Assembly (NCBI GenBank): GCA_022841505.1 | Contig: JALHRK010000015.1 | Location: 1 to 41,087 of the forward strand | DNA from: Saprospiraceae bacterium | GTDB taxonomy: Bacteria; Bacteroidota; Bacteroidia; Chitinophagales; Saprospiraceae | Length of the DNA stretch: 41,087 nt | Direction: 5' to 3' | Part shown: positions 31,112-40,369 of the stretch, in pieces | Layout of the letters: each line of letters begins with the position of its first letter | How positions within the stretch are numbered: the first letter of the stretch is position 1 | Notes under the pieces: model-generated | What the model was told of the DNA's origin: nothing | Databases searched by the model: none | Seen by the model: only the letters and a program-made list of their open reading frames with translations | Program-made: the position numbers and the translations under genes

Positions 31112-34100
31112 CTCACCATTTTCCCCGTTGCTGTATGCCCCAGCGCTTCGATGCGGTAGAGTAATACGCCGGCAGCGAGTTGGCGTTCGGCCTGAAATTC
31201 CACTTCGTGTTTGCCCGCGTCGTAGTAGCCGTTGAGTTCCCACACTGTTTTGCCGGAAAGGTCGCTGACCACGAGCCGCACCTGAGAAGCCGCCGGCAGG
31301 TTGAAGCCGATGGTGGTTTCATCGCGGAACGGGTTCGGGCGATTTTGGTACAACTCGATCCGGTCGTCTGGTTCGGCGTCCGGTAGGAAAACTAAACTCA
31401 GCGGCAGCGCCTGGTCGGCTTCGTCGTAAGCTTCTGCTTTTGTGATGCCCGAATGCAGTGTAAACGCCTGGCTCATATCCACGTTGTCGCTTGCGCGGAA
31501 AACCAGCGTAATCAGCACTTCGCTATCCGGAGCGCCAGCCTCCTGGGGCCAGTTCCAGCTAAACGTCAGCAAGCCGTCCAGCAACTCCTTCGAACCGAGG
31601 TGCTCTTCCTGAAGGATGCCATTTTCGATGCCGATCAATTCGAGGTCGTCCGCGTCAAATTGCAGGGTTCCCTGTAAGCCTTCCAACCCTTCAATGCCGG
31701 GCGCTTTCAGCGTCAGGTGACAGATGTCACCAGGTGACAGCATTTTGCCTGTCGCTTGCAGCACAAAAGGCGCCCGGGTATTGCGGTTTTCCGCCTGCTG
31801 GAAATTGAACTGCGCGCTGCCATTGATGTCGCCGGTTTTTACAGCGATGAAATCCTCATTCACCAGATCGCTGCTCAGGTTCGTCAGGCTGATCACCTGT
31901 GGGAAACTTTCCTGCCAGGGATTCATCGCATTGGGGAAAGCGTAATTGGCATCTACAAAACGCCAACTGGGCACGTTGGGGAGTTCAGTGGAAATGCCAA
32001 GAATTAACTTGCGAAGCAAAACAACATCTAAGGTCGTCACCGAACCTGAGCCATTCGCGTCGGCAGCGATGAGTTTATACGGCGAATTCAAAAGTTGAGT
32101 GCCCAGAATATGCCGGGAAATCAATACCAGGTCAATGGTGGAAACCCCGTTCATCCAGTCGCCGGGGCGCTGTGGCCGGATGGTGTATTCGTGTCCTGTT
32201 TCCAGGCCACCCAATTCGTAGGCGCCATCCACGCCGGTCGTATCCATCACCGGCATCGCTTCGGCCGGTCGCAGACTCACCCCTTCCACCGGCTCCCCGG
32301 ATTCGCTGATGATCAGACCCGCCACGCTGGCAATCGTAGTGGTTGGGAGGAAACCGCCACAAGCTTGTGGCTGGTTGTCCTGTACGGTGAGGAACGCTTC
32401 GCAGAAAGTGAAGTTCGGTCCGCCAATTGTGCCATTTGGCTGTTGTAAAAGCGGATTGTAAGCGTTGTCCCAGGCATACAACCGCACCAGGATGATGCCT
32501 TCGTCGTCGCAGGTCAGGAGCAGGCTGTCGTGGCCCGGGTTTGGTAAATCTATGCCGTCCAGCACGTCTTGTGAACGATGGATCGAATAGCGGATCGGGC
32601 CGGAACAGGTTTCAATAGCCGGGCTTCCGATAAAATTCAAGGCGGGCAACACAGTAAAACCGCCATCAACATCGCCATCGCCGTCAATATCCACACCCGC
32701 GGGTAAGGGTTGCAACACCATCGACAGGTTGGTTAGGCAAGTGGGCGCGGCGGCTATACAATCACTCACCTGGAAAGGCAGGGTGCTTTGAGCCTGATTG
32801 CCGCAGGCGTCTGTTACCTGCACCACAAATGCATGCAGGCCGATGGGGTAATTAGCCCGGATATTGTAGTTCGGATAAGCTCCAAACAAAGCAGTTGCCG
32901 TCACTTCCTGATCCAAAGAGCCGTTGCGGCCCAGGTCAATAAAAACCTTGACCACGACGGGGCCAGTTTGGCAGGATTGCTGCACGGTAAAGGCCGCAGT
33001 GGCTTCGCCCAGACAAGTATTGTTGTTAAAAGAACAGAAAGAAGTTCCTCCCGGACTAACCGAAATCACCGGAGGTACGTTGTTTTGCACCTTAATGACT
33101 TGGGTATAGGTCCAGTAACCATTGCTGGCAACAACCTCCCGCCAGTATCCGGCGGGGTTATTGCCGCCCGGGCAGGAAGGCCCGCGTGTTCCTGCGGCTG
33201 GAATGGCATTGGCAGGATCGTTGTCGCGGTCAATCACAATTCCATTGGCGCGGCGCAAGATCCAGACGTCTTCATCGCCGGGTTCGCCGTCGCAATCTTC
33301 ATCGCGGCTGATTTCTATGGCCGGATCGCTTCCATTGTATTCGCAATGATTGATGATGTGGTACGTGCGGAATATTTTATAACAAGCCTCTCCGGGAGCT
33401 GATAGTTGTACATCCTGCACGCTGAGGACGAAGCGGTCGCAACCAAGCGCAATCATTTGAGCCGTATCCGGCGCAGGTACTACGCAGTTGACACTGAGGT
33501 CTTTCGGTAATTTGATGTTGTAAATATTGGAGGGCTGAATGGTTATCTGTTGTTGGCAGGTTCCAAGCGAAGTATTCCCAAAGGCATCGCTTGCCCGGAA
33601 GCGCCGGGTAATCGTGCCGCTGCCACACTGATTTAGGGCGACAATCGGACTCAGTTCCTCAGCCGTTGCGCCTGCACAGTTGTCTTCCGCCCCCGGGGCG
33701 CCGAACAGCGTATTCAGTTGCGCCAGGTTGTTGGGGTTAAAATTCGCCGGCAGGTTGCTGCAAAGCACGCTCACGGCATTCGGCGCTACACAGGTTGGCC
33801 GCGAATTGTCTTCGATGGTTATTTGCGTGATGCAAACGCTTTGGTTGCCGTTCAGATCGGTGGCACGCAATTCTGTGTGCATGTCAGAACCCGCATCGCA
33901 GCAGTAGAACTGGACAGAAGGCCCCCAGGCGGTATAGTAAGGCGTCACTGGCTGGCAAGTAACCGGGTCTTTGGTGATCATTCGGCGCACCTGGATGGAA
34001 GCCAGTCCGCAGGGATCATTGCTGCCTTCATCCACGTCCGAGGCCAGTAAGGTTCCAACGCTGCCGCCCAGCGACATCGTCAACTGGTCGTCACAAACGG

Positions 34101-36498
34101 CCGTTGGTAGCGCCTGATCGCGCACGCAGAAGGTCATTGTTTTGGTTGCACTATTGCCGCAGGCGTCCGTAACCGTATACCGGATGCGGTGACACCCAAT
34201 CGGAATATTGGCAACGGTACGGTTCGTCGCGCCGTTCGGGAAGGTAGCGAGCACCTGCGTTTGCATAACAGTTCCAACTACCTGGCCGACTTCATTCAAC
34301 AGTTGAACGGGCACTTCCGTCAGTACCTCTGTAAGGATCTGCCAGCTGTTTGAACAGTTATCGGTCACGGTGGGCAAGGGGACGTCAAAGCTTGCGGTGC
34401 AGGAGCCCCCGCCGGTAGAATAATAGGTCGTGTCGGATGCGGTTGTAATTACGGGCGGTGTATTATCTGCCACCCGGATGACCTGGTCATAGCTCAAGGT
34501 ACCAGTTGGGTTACAATCGTCGAAGATATACCAGCGGCGAATAAATTGGTAGTTACCCTGGCATGTACTGGTGCGGGGCTGGTCACCAAACGAAGCGATG
34601 AGGTTGCAAAACGGCGAATCCAAATAATGGATGCCAAATGCGCTGTACACCAAAGGACGTCCGGTGACGAGCGGGCTGGGGTTTCCATCGGGCGTCGTTT
34701 GCAGGCTCGCATCGCAGGCGATGAGCACACTTTTGGCCGGAAAGACAATATCGGGGCTGCCGGCTTTCCCAACGGTGATTGTTTGAGTGCATTGCACCGA
34801 GTTATTGGCGCCATCGCGTATGGTAAACTGACGGTTGATCAGGGTGTTTCCGCAGATGCCGTTGTTGGTAACCTGGTCGGTAAACGTGACGACCGGCTGC
34901 GCGCTGCAATTGTCCTGGGCCACCGGCGTGCCTGTAAACTGAATGCTTCCGGCAATGTTGATCAATGACGCCGCGTCGGTGCAGAATAACTTGTTGCGGA
35001 TGGTTCCGTTCGTCACGGGTCTGCCGCTGAGCCTCCCGTTTCCGGCGGAATAGACGGCCCAACGAAAAGTTCCGGTTGCTCCTACATCGAAAGTGCTGGT
35101 CAGGATGCTGTAAACTTGTCCGGCCTGCAATTGGATGGCAATCCGCACAACATCCGTAGAATCGCTGAAATACCCCATTCCGGGCAGCATCAGGTTGCTT
35201 ACGGAAAGCAAAGACAAACAAGGGCCGTTGAAAAAAGCCGGGATGCCTTCATAGATTCCGCCCAGGCCTCGACCATAAGTCGCGTCTAATTCAAAAATAT
35301 ACAGGTCGTTCTGCGTAACGGTAAAAGTATCTAAGCGATAGGAATGTTGCCCGATAGCCAGGCTTACCTGCGGAGCAAGGCAACTGAAATTCAGTGGAAT
35401 AAAACTGGAACTGTTGGCATCCAGGCTGCCTTGCAGAAATTGAACCTGCTGTGCGATTACAGCGGTATTGGTATTTGGCGGACAGGCAACCGTGGGTGGA
35501 AGCGGATCGGTGATGTAAATATTGCCAATACTGAAGGATCCACCGGCAACCGTATTTACGCGCACCGGCAGGGTTTGGCCGACGTGCGCGCTATTGACCG
35601 TATTGCCGATCGCATTTCCAAACTGATCGAAAACCGTCACGACGTAGTCCTGATCTATACAGGGATAGTCCCCTTCCAGGATCATATCCGGGGTGATGAG
35701 CGTCGAACAATTGGCGTTCAGCGTTACGTTCACTAAGTCGTTTGTTGCAATATTGGGGGCTTCCAGTACCGTAACGACTTGTTCTACATACGCAGAACAG
35801 GCAGGATCTCCGGCATTTCCCGGGGTTCCCGTTCCCGCATTAAAGGTGTATCGGATCGTATAAGATCCTGGTCCAGCCTGCAGGGGATTAAATACCGTTG
35901 CAGGTAGTCCATTGATCGCAAAACTTCCCGTTCCGGCAGCCCCGCCAGCATTTCCCGTAAGGGTCACTGGTGCGCTGCTGGTGCAATACTGGTTGGAAAG
36001 CCCCACGATTTGTGGATTTGGATAATGGCAGGTGCTGCCGATGGTGAGCGTTTGCATACCATTGCCCACGGTCAGCAAAAAGCCGATGCCGTCCACATGC
36101 CGCCCGGAGATCTGGTACACCCCCGATCCGGCTGCGGTCTCCGGTATGGGTGTGCCCACCGGAATTGGCGTTGGCGCTGCCGGAGGCGCAGGGCTGGCCG
36201 TGCTGAAAAAGCCCGAACCGCCAACCACCGTCCAGGTTTGACCCGCCGGCGCTTCAATGGTAATTTGGTCGCTGAACTGGCCGTTGGTCAATGTGGTCGC
36301 ATTGTTCAGGCAATTGCAGGTTGTCGGCGCGCCGGGTGAGGCGCCGAGGTAAATCACCGGCGTTTGACCTTTTGCGGGCATCGCGGCGACTAAAGCTGCC
36401 AACAAAGGCAGCAACCACAAATTTCGGGGCAGCATCCGGAAGCAGTTTGCCCGGGTTTGCGCCGATTTTAGTTCCTGGTTGATCATGAATGTTCTCAT
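31102..36498 (-). CDS. Giant secreted T9SS cargo protein with HYR-like, dockerin and cohesin-like domains
   Basis: Probable cell-surface protein of 1798 aa. A signal peptide (LWLLPLLAALVAAMPAKG) ends near residue 45. Residues 50 to about 1380 hold many beta-sandwich modules of the HYR-like/Ig-like kind, with recurring phrases such as DNTPPVI, YTVTDACGNSATKT and FQVSDC. A carboxypeptidase-regulatory-like domain (about 1395-1445: GLIISESGEPVEGVSLRP) leads into a dockerin type I pair with a good calcium loop DANGSGSVTTLD (about 1470). A cohesin-like domain (about 1575-1690: GLQGTLQFDADDLELIGI) follows. The last 85 residues are a type A T9SS sorting domain (LYQNRPNPFRDETTIGFNLP ... GKMVRID). ATG 36498 is preferred over the track start. 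Confidence 0.9.
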   Translation of the reverse strand: MRTFMINQELKSAQTRANCFRMLPRNLWLLPLLAALVAAMPAKGQTPVIYLGASPGAPTTCNCLNNATTLTNGQFSDQITIEAPAGQTWTVVGGSGFFSTASPAPPAAPTPIPVGTPIPETAAGSGVYQISGRHVDGIGFLLTVGNGMQTLTIGSTCHYPNPQIVGLSNQYCTSSAPVTLTGNAGGAAGTGSFAINGLPATVFNPLQAGPGSYTIRYTFNAGTGTPGNAGDPACSAYVEQVVTVLEAPNIATNDLVNVTLNANCSTLITPDMILEGDYPCIDQDYVVTVFDQFGNAIGNTVNSAHVGQTLPVRVNTVAGGSFSIGNIYITDPLPPTVACPPNTNTAVIAQQVQFLQGSLDANSSSFIPLNFSCLAPQVSLAIGQHSYRLDTFTVTQNDLYIFELDATYGRGLGGIYEGIPAFFNGPCLSLLSVSNLMLPGMGYFSDSTDVVRIAIQLQAGQVYSILTSTFDVGATGTFRWAVYSAGNGRLSGRPVTNGTIRNKLFCTDAASLINIAGSIQFTGTPVAQDNCSAQPVVTFTDQVTNNGICGNTLINRQFTIRDGANNSVQCTQTITVGKAGSPDIVFPAKSVLIACDASLQTTPDGNPSPLVTGRPLVYSAFGIHYLDSPFCNLIASFGDQPRTSTCQGNYQFIRRWYIFDDCNPTGTLSYDQVIRVADNTPPVITTASDTTYYSTGGGSCTASFDVPLPTVTDNCSNSWQILTEVLTEVPVQLLNEVGQVVGTVMQTQVLATFPNGATNRTVANIPIGCHRIRYTVTDACGNSATKTMTFCVRDQALPTAVCDDQLTMSLGGSVGTLLASDVDEGSNDPCGLASIQVRRMITKDPVTCQPVTPYYTAWGPSVQFYCCDAGSDMHTELRATDLNGNQSVCITQITIEDNSRPTCVAPNAVSVLCSNLPANFNPNNLAQLNTLFGAPGAEDNCAGATAEELSPIVALNQCGSGTITRRFRASDAFGNTSLGTCQQQITIQPSNIYNIKLPKDLSVNCVVPAPDTAQMIALGCDRFVLSVQDVQLSAPGEACYKIFRTYHIINHCEYNGSDPAIEISRDEDCDGEPGDEDVWILRRANGIVIDRDNDPANAIPAAGTRGPSCPGGNNPAGYWREVVASNGYWTYTQVIKVQNNVPPVISVSPGGTSFCSFNNNTCLGEATAAFTVQQSCQTGPVVVKVFIDLGRNGSLDQEVTATALFGAYPNYNIRANYPIGLHAFVVQVTDACGNQAQSTLPFQVSDCIAAAPTCLTNLSMVLQPLPAGVDIDGDGDVDGGFTVLPALNFIGSPAIETCSGPIRYSIHRSQDVLDGIDLPNPGHDSLLLTCDDEGIILVRLYAWDNAYNPLLQQPNGTIGGPNFTFCEAFLTVQDNQPQACGGFLPTTTIASVAGLIISESGEPVEGVSLRPAEAMPVMDTTGVDGAYELGGLETGHEYTIRPQRPGDWMNGVSTIDLVLISRHILGTQLLNSPYKLIAADANGSGSVTTLDVVLLRKLILGISTELPNVPSWRFVDANYAFPNAMNPWQESFPQVISLTNLSSDLVNEDFIAVKTGDINGSAQFNFQQAENRNTRAPFVLQATGKMLSPGDICHLTLKAPGIEGLEGLQGTLQFDADDLELIGIENGILQEEHLGSKELLDGLLTFSWNWPQEAGAPDSEVLITLVFRASDNVDMSQAFTLHSGITKAEAYDEADQALPLSLVFLPDAEPDDRIELYQNRPNPFRDETTIGFNLPAASQVRLVVSDLSGKTVWELNGYYDAGKHEVEFQAERQLAAGVLLYRIEALGHTATGKMVRID

Positions 36499-36540
36499 AG
36501 CACTTCCTGTTAACCTTTTGTTTGCGATAAAATGACATAG

Positions 36541-36604
36541 CAGGCGTCCCTTGCCGCAAAGCAAAGGCGCTTCGTTTGCACCGGGCGGTTTATGACCGTG
36601 CCTG
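36541..36604 (-). ncRNA. Possible structured leader of the giant gene
   Basis: On the minus strand, CAGGC and GCCTG could close a domain holding three hairpins: CGGT-CATAA-ACCG, GGTGC-AAACGAA-GCGCC and TTTGC-TTTGCG-GCAAG. It lies about 45 bp upstream of the start codon. It does not match a riboswitch class I recognise, and stems of this length can arise by chance. Confidence 0.2.
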
Positions 36605-36727
36605 GAGCGAATCCTTATTGATTGATTTATTTAAACAGGGAGGTATTTACGGATAGACTTTGCAAACATCAGGCCAAACTTGCCGGGAGGCTTATTTTTT
36701 TATAAAAATATATGTAATTAATTGATT

Positions 36728-37411
36728 CTATAATCCTTTTCTCGGTGTTGTAATATTCGGTGGCTTTAAATAAAATGGCGCGTGGTAAGCAATATCTGCG
36801 AAAGCAGCTTCTGTGAAAGCGGCTTCTGCCAACGCCATGAGGTGGAGGGCGGAACAACGGACGCCGGAAAAAGAGACGCCCGGCCCGGCTAAACCTGCCT
36901 GCGCTTTGTCGCTGCCGTTTCCGCAGCAAACCACCAATTGCCCGGCCTGCAACCAGGAGTCAAAAAGCGCGGCATGCAGGACGATGGCTTCGGGGTCATT
37001 GATCGGGTGGAGATCGCGGTCAAAAGCCTGCATATAGACCTCCATACGCCGCGCATCAATCATCGGAACGAAGATGTTTGCATCGGGCATTTCCACTGCT
37101 GCTGCCCATGCCATGGATTGGAGCGTCGGCACTGCAATCAAGGGTTTGTCCAACGCATAACAAATCCCTTTTGCCGTAGCCAGTCCGATGCGCAGCGACG
37201 TGTAGGAACCGGGGCCATCGCTCACCGCTACCGCATCGAGTGTGGCCAGTTCTAAGCCAGCCTCCCGAAAACAATCGGCAATCATCAGTGTGATTTGGGC
37301 GGCGTGATCCTGAGCATTGGTACTTTCGCGCAGGGCTAAGGGCGCTCCGTTTTGGCTCAGACACACGGAACACACTTCCGTTGCAGTTTCTATATTCAGA
37401 ATTAATGGCAT
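36728..37411 (-). CDS. tsaB: tRNA threonylcarbamoyladenosine biosynthesis protein TsaB
   Basis: Non-catalytic partner of TsaD in making t6A37 of ANN-decoding tRNAs. The 227 aa protein has the ASKHA fold start LILNIETATEVCSVCLSQNG, the family motif VSDGPGSYTSLRIGLATAKGICYAL (about 60-85) and IFVPMIDARRMEVYMQAF near 115. It lacks the HxxxH metal site of TsaD, as expected. The C-terminal half (about 140-227) is variable and holds an AEAAFTEAAFADIAY stretch. ATG 37411 replaces the TTG of the ORF track. It lies 28 bp downstream of the lipoprotein gene on the same strand. Confidence 0.93.
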   Translation of the reverse strand: MPLILNIETATEVCSVCLSQNGAPLALRESTNAQDHAAQITLMIADCFREAGLELATLDAVAVSDGPGSYTSLRIGLATAKGICYALDKPLIAVPTLQSMAWAAAVEMPDANIFVPMIDARRMEVYMQAFDRDLHPINDPEAIVLHAALFDSWLQAGQLVVCCGNGSDKAQAGLAGPGVSFSGVRCSALHLMALAEAAFTEAAFADIAYHAPFYLKPPNITTPRKGL

Positions 37412-37439
37412 CGTGGACAATTATCCGGTATTTGGATGG

Positions 37440-38243
37440 CTATTGCTGCAATAAATGCACTTTCACATTAGTCAATTCGACTAAGGAAAGTTGTTCCAAT
37501 GCTCCGGTTTCAAACAATTGGTCAAAGGTATAAATGTCTGGCCTTCCTGCCGCTTTGGGTTTGTAATTGCGGTAATCGGCAAACCGAACGCCACTGGCTT
37601 TTCGGATGTTGTAAGCCTCTCTGAAACGCGCCCCCAACCCATCAGGCGCCTTACTGTCTTTGTAGCTGTAAGCCAAATAATCCATGGTAAAATGCGTACA
37701 GTGAATCCAGTAAACATATTCGTCCTGAAAATCTTTACCGCCGCCTTCCTGGTCAAAACGCACGCCAATTTTGAAATAAGGTTCGCCTTTGATAGACGAG
37801 GTGCCCATCAGTGTTTTTTTCACAGCCTGGTCTTTCAAAAAAAAAGGCAGCAAGGCGAAATAAACCACGCTGTTCACGGATTCTACCAGGGCGCTGCTGT
37901 CTTTTTCGGTCAGGACGACGCGTTCACCGTTGCGTTCGCTGAAAAAAACAGCGTTGGTGAGTACGTCTCGGGTAGCAACTCCGGCACTGTCTGTGTGGGT
38001 ACGCTCATAACTGAACGATCCGCTTTTTCGGGTCACCTTAAAATGGTAGTCCCGAAAGTCGAACTCCGTAATGCTATTGCTTAACGAGGCGCTGGCGTGG
38101 GCTTCGAAGGCTTTTTCTACCACCCAGGTTGCAGAATCCTGTGTCGGTGCCGGAATATTGGAAGATTGCGTTTTTTGATCTTCTTTACAAGCCGTAACGC
38201 TGATCAATACCGAGCACACGAAAAGCCATTTGATTATATGCAT
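37440..38243 (-). CDS. DUF6503-like lipoprotein
   Basis: A 267 aa exported lipoprotein (MHIIKWLFVCSVLISVTAC, Cys19) with a beta-rich body. The segments EFDFRDYHFKVTRKSGSFSYERTH, KTLMGTSSIKGEPYFKIGVRF and YWIHCTHFTMDYLAYSYKDSKAPDGLGARFREAYNIRKASGVRFADYRNYKP match a Bacteroidota family I recall as DUF6503, whose members resemble LolA/LolB-type lipid-binding barrels. No active-site residues are known. It is flanked by tsaB and recR on the same strand but need not share their role. Confidence 0.78.
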   Translation of the reverse strand: MHIIKWLFVCSVLISVTACKEDQKTQSSNIPAPTQDSATWVVEKAFEAHASASLSNSITEFDFRDYHFKVTRKSGSFSYERTHTDSAGVATRDVLTNAVFFSERNGERVVLTEKDSSALVESVNSVVYFALLPFFLKDQAVKKTLMGTSSIKGEPYFKIGVRFDQEGGGKDFQDEYVYWIHCTHFTMDYLAYSYKDSKAPDGLGARFREAYNIRKASGVRFADYRNYKPKAAGRPDIYTFDQLFETGALEQLSLVELTNVKVHLLQQ

Positions 38244-38335
38244 CTTAGATTTATTTTAAGGTTAAAGGAGAAAGGATAATGGTTTAAGTAAGGTCGCGTT
38301 CCACACTAAAATCTTGTATTCCTTTCTACTTTCTA

Positions 38336-38953
38336 TCACGACTCATCCTGCAATCGATACGGCGCCCGCGCAGCAATAGAACGCCCAAGCGTCAGTTCGT
38401 CTGCGTATTCCAGTTCGCCGCCGAAAGATACGCCGCGCGCGATAGCGCTGATCTGCACGTTCACTCCCTGGAGTTTTTTGGAAATGTAATAAATCGTTGT
38501 GTCGCCTTCGATGGTGGGGCTGATGGCCATGACCACTTCCCGCACTTCGGGATCGCGAAGCCGTTCCAACAGCGAATCAATGTTCAGTTCCGCCGGACCA
38601 ATGCCTTCGATGGGCGAGATGATGCCGCCCAGCACGTGATACAGCCCCCGGTATTGCCCCGTTGCCTCTATGGCGAGGATGTCGCGCAGGCTTTCTACCA
38701 CACATATAACCGATCGCTCCCGATGCGGATTCGTGCAAATCGAGCAGATGTCGTCATCAGAAATATTATGGCAGACGCGGCAGGTTTTGATGTTGCGGCG
38801 CATGCCCAGGATGGCTTCGACAAACTGCTCGCTGTTCTCCAGCGGGTGTTTCACTAAATGCAGCACCAACCGCAGCGCGGTTTTCCGGCCGATACCGGGT
38901 AAGGTAGCGAAGGCATTTACCGCCTCTTCAATGCGTTTGGATGAAAAATTCAT
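38336..38953 (-). CDS. recR: Recombination mediator protein RecR
   Basis: Loads RecA with RecFO at gapped DNA. The 205 aa protein has the helix-hairpin-helix at ATLPGIGRKTALRLVLHL (about 16-33), a four-cysteine zinc motif Cys58/Cys61/Cys70/Cys73 in CRVCHNISDDDICSIC, and a Toprim domain from about 80 (VICVVESLRDILAIEATGQYRGLYHVLGG) to the Walker B-like C-terminal ISAIARGVSFGGELEYADELTLGRSI. All are intact. Directly after its TGA the minus strand has TAGAAAG twice, another gene-specific post-stop repeat. Confidence 0.97.
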   Translation of the reverse strand: MNFSSKRIEEAVNAFATLPGIGRKTALRLVLHLVKHPLENSEQFVEAILGMRRNIKTCRVCHNISDDDICSICTNPHRERSVICVVESLRDILAIEATGQYRGLYHVLGGIISPIEGIGPAELNIDSLLERLRDPEVREVVMAISPTIEGDTTIYYISKKLQGVNVQISAIARGVSFGGELEYADELTLGRSIAARAPYRLQDES

Positions 38954-38981
38954 ACGCTGGTTTGGTTACTGGATTTCAGGG

Positions 38982-40049
38982 TTAAGGAGCTGGAAGCGCA
39001 CAAGCCCGCACCACTTCGGCCAATTCCAAAGCATCGTTTGTGGTGCATAATACTGCGTCTACCGAAGCTAATTCGAGAAAGAACAGTTTTTTATCAAAAG
39101 AAGCGGCGTAGGCGGCGTTCATGGAAAGGAACATGTCTTCATACGTCGCGCATTGCAGCAATTGCCAGGCGTCTTCCCGAACATTAAATACCACAATCAG
39201 GAAGGTTTTCGCCCCCTCCTGCGGATAACACCACAATAACACAGGGTAATCGAGGTACGGCGCTGAAAAAAAGCTGAACAAATTGGCTTCAAAAAAAGGA
39301 TAGTGCAGGTAGCGGCAGGGAATTTGGTGCTGCTGCAAAGCTGCTTCCAGAATTTGCAGGCGCGTTTGCATTTTGGGAAGGGGGATGTTTTCGGGGCTCA
39401 GCTGGGGCAAAGGCAGCCAGTCATCGGTGCGCAGGTCGTAATACTCCACCGGGCCAATTCGCTTTTTGTACTCGAATCGCTCGTATCCGGGCACGACATA
39501 CCCGGGATAATAATGGTTCATACCCTGGCTCATGCACCACTTGATTTCGAGCAGCATGGTGTAAAACCCCAGGCTGTAACCGCGATAATCAGGTGAATAA
39601 ACCCCCTGAATGCTTGCAGCGCTGTGCTGGCCGATGTCGAAAAAACTGAACGCCACCAATTGGTCCTCGTGGTACAAACGCACTTCCCAGGTGCTGTACA
39701 CATTGGACTCTTCTTCGTCCAGCAACGCTTCTTTCAGGGAATAAGACAACACGCCGGGGAAGGTATTTCTGTATCGCTGATAAAGCGCCTCTTTCTCTTC
39801 GTCTAAGCGCATCGGGCCGTATTCACAACGGAAAAGTTCTTCGTTCCGGCGGCAAAGCTTGCGCAAACGCTTGCTAAAAACGTAATGATCGAGTGGCAGC
39901 CGAATCCAGATCGCGGAATAAAAGCGCCGGTCAAAGCTTAGAAAATGCGTGGTAAAGATAGATTGCCCCATGCGGTACCATCCCTTTTCAAGGTAAGTAT
40001 CCAACGATTCCGCCGCGATCCTGTCGGGGTAATATTTATCTGTAAACAT
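38982..40049 (-). CDS. Arginyl-tRNA--protein transferase-like protein with C-terminal extension
   Basis: Related to the ATE1/Bpt leucyl/arginyl-protein transferases, which attach an amino acid from tRNA to the N-terminus of a target protein. The GNAT-like core (about residues 115-210) contains the family block YSPDYRGYSLGFYTMLLEIKWC followed by YYPGYVVPGYERFEYKKRIGPVEYYD. The N-terminal ATE_N-type cysteine cluster is absent: residues 1-40 hold only YYPDR and RMGQSIFTTHF-type sequence. From about 225 an extra 130-residue domain of unknown fold follows. Bacteroidota homologues are often annotated as transferases, but activity is not proven. A TTTG-N18-TATCTTCG promoter-like pair is upstream. 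Confidence 0.75.
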   Translation of the reverse strand: MFTDKYYPDRIAAESLDTYLEKGWYRMGQSIFTTHFLSFDRRFYSAIWIRLPLDHYVFSKRLRKLCRRNEELFRCEYGPMRLDEEKEALYQRYRNTFPGVLSYSLKEALLDEEESNVYSTWEVRLYHEDQLVAFSFFDIGQHSAASIQGVYSPDYRGYSLGFYTMLLEIKWCMSQGMNHYYPGYVVPGYERFEYKKRIGPVEYYDLRTDDWLPLPQLSPENIPLPKMQTRLQILEAALQQHQIPCRYLHYPFFEANLFSFFSAPYLDYPVLLWCYPQEGAKTFLIVVFNVREDAWQLLQCATYEDMFLSMNAAYAASFDKKLFFLELASVDAVLCTTNDALELAEVVRACALPAP

Positions 40050-40369
40050 GCAGAAAACGGTTGTCAGGGAGGCAATTATCCCAAGCTGCGAAGATACGCC
40101 GAGCTACGGATATACAAAACGAAGAGAAGCGCTTAGCTGTAAAAAACAGAAGTTCCTGGCTGAAAAAGTCCTGATTGTTCCGCAGATTGGGATAAAAATT
40201 TGTTTTTTAACTTCATTTCTTCATAGGATACTTGACTTTAGAATGAATGGCGTATTTTAAAGGTGAGATACTGACTACCAGAACTATGAAGGGATATATC
40301 ACAAAGCGAGCAGATTATTTCTGAGAGGCAGGCAACCTTTTTGTCCTACCTTGCGAATAGGAATATAAC
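40050..40369. other. 320 bp divergent intergenic region, no gene
   Basis: Between the transferase-like gene and the sigma factor gene. It must carry promoters in both directions; only the minus-strand one is visible. The plus ORF 40048-40260 has no recognisable features and starts within the antisense leader, so it is not accepted. Confidence 0.5.
40089..40118 (-). promoter_or_regulatory. Putative promoter of the transferase-like gene
   Basis: On the minus strand TTTG (40118-40115) and TATCTTCG (40096-40089) are 18 bp apart, one base off the TAnnTTTG consensus, about 40 bp before the start codon. Confidence 0.4.

Noticed and set aside
30744-31235. 163 aa plus-strand ORF between TPR and giant genes
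   Set aside because: Its translation (for example NEQPTTNN) is the composite repeat read as protein; no gene signals.
36541-36604. tRNA-like cloverleaf (7 nt loop AAACGAA on a 5 bp stem)
   Set aside because: There is no TTCGA T-loop, no D-arm consensus and no acceptor stem of seven pairs, so it is not a tRNA gene; kept only as a weak leader-structure finding.
40048-40260. 70 aa plus-strand ORF before the sigma factor
   Set aside because: It overlaps the leader of the divergent gene, lacks any motif, and has no promoter or continuing operon.
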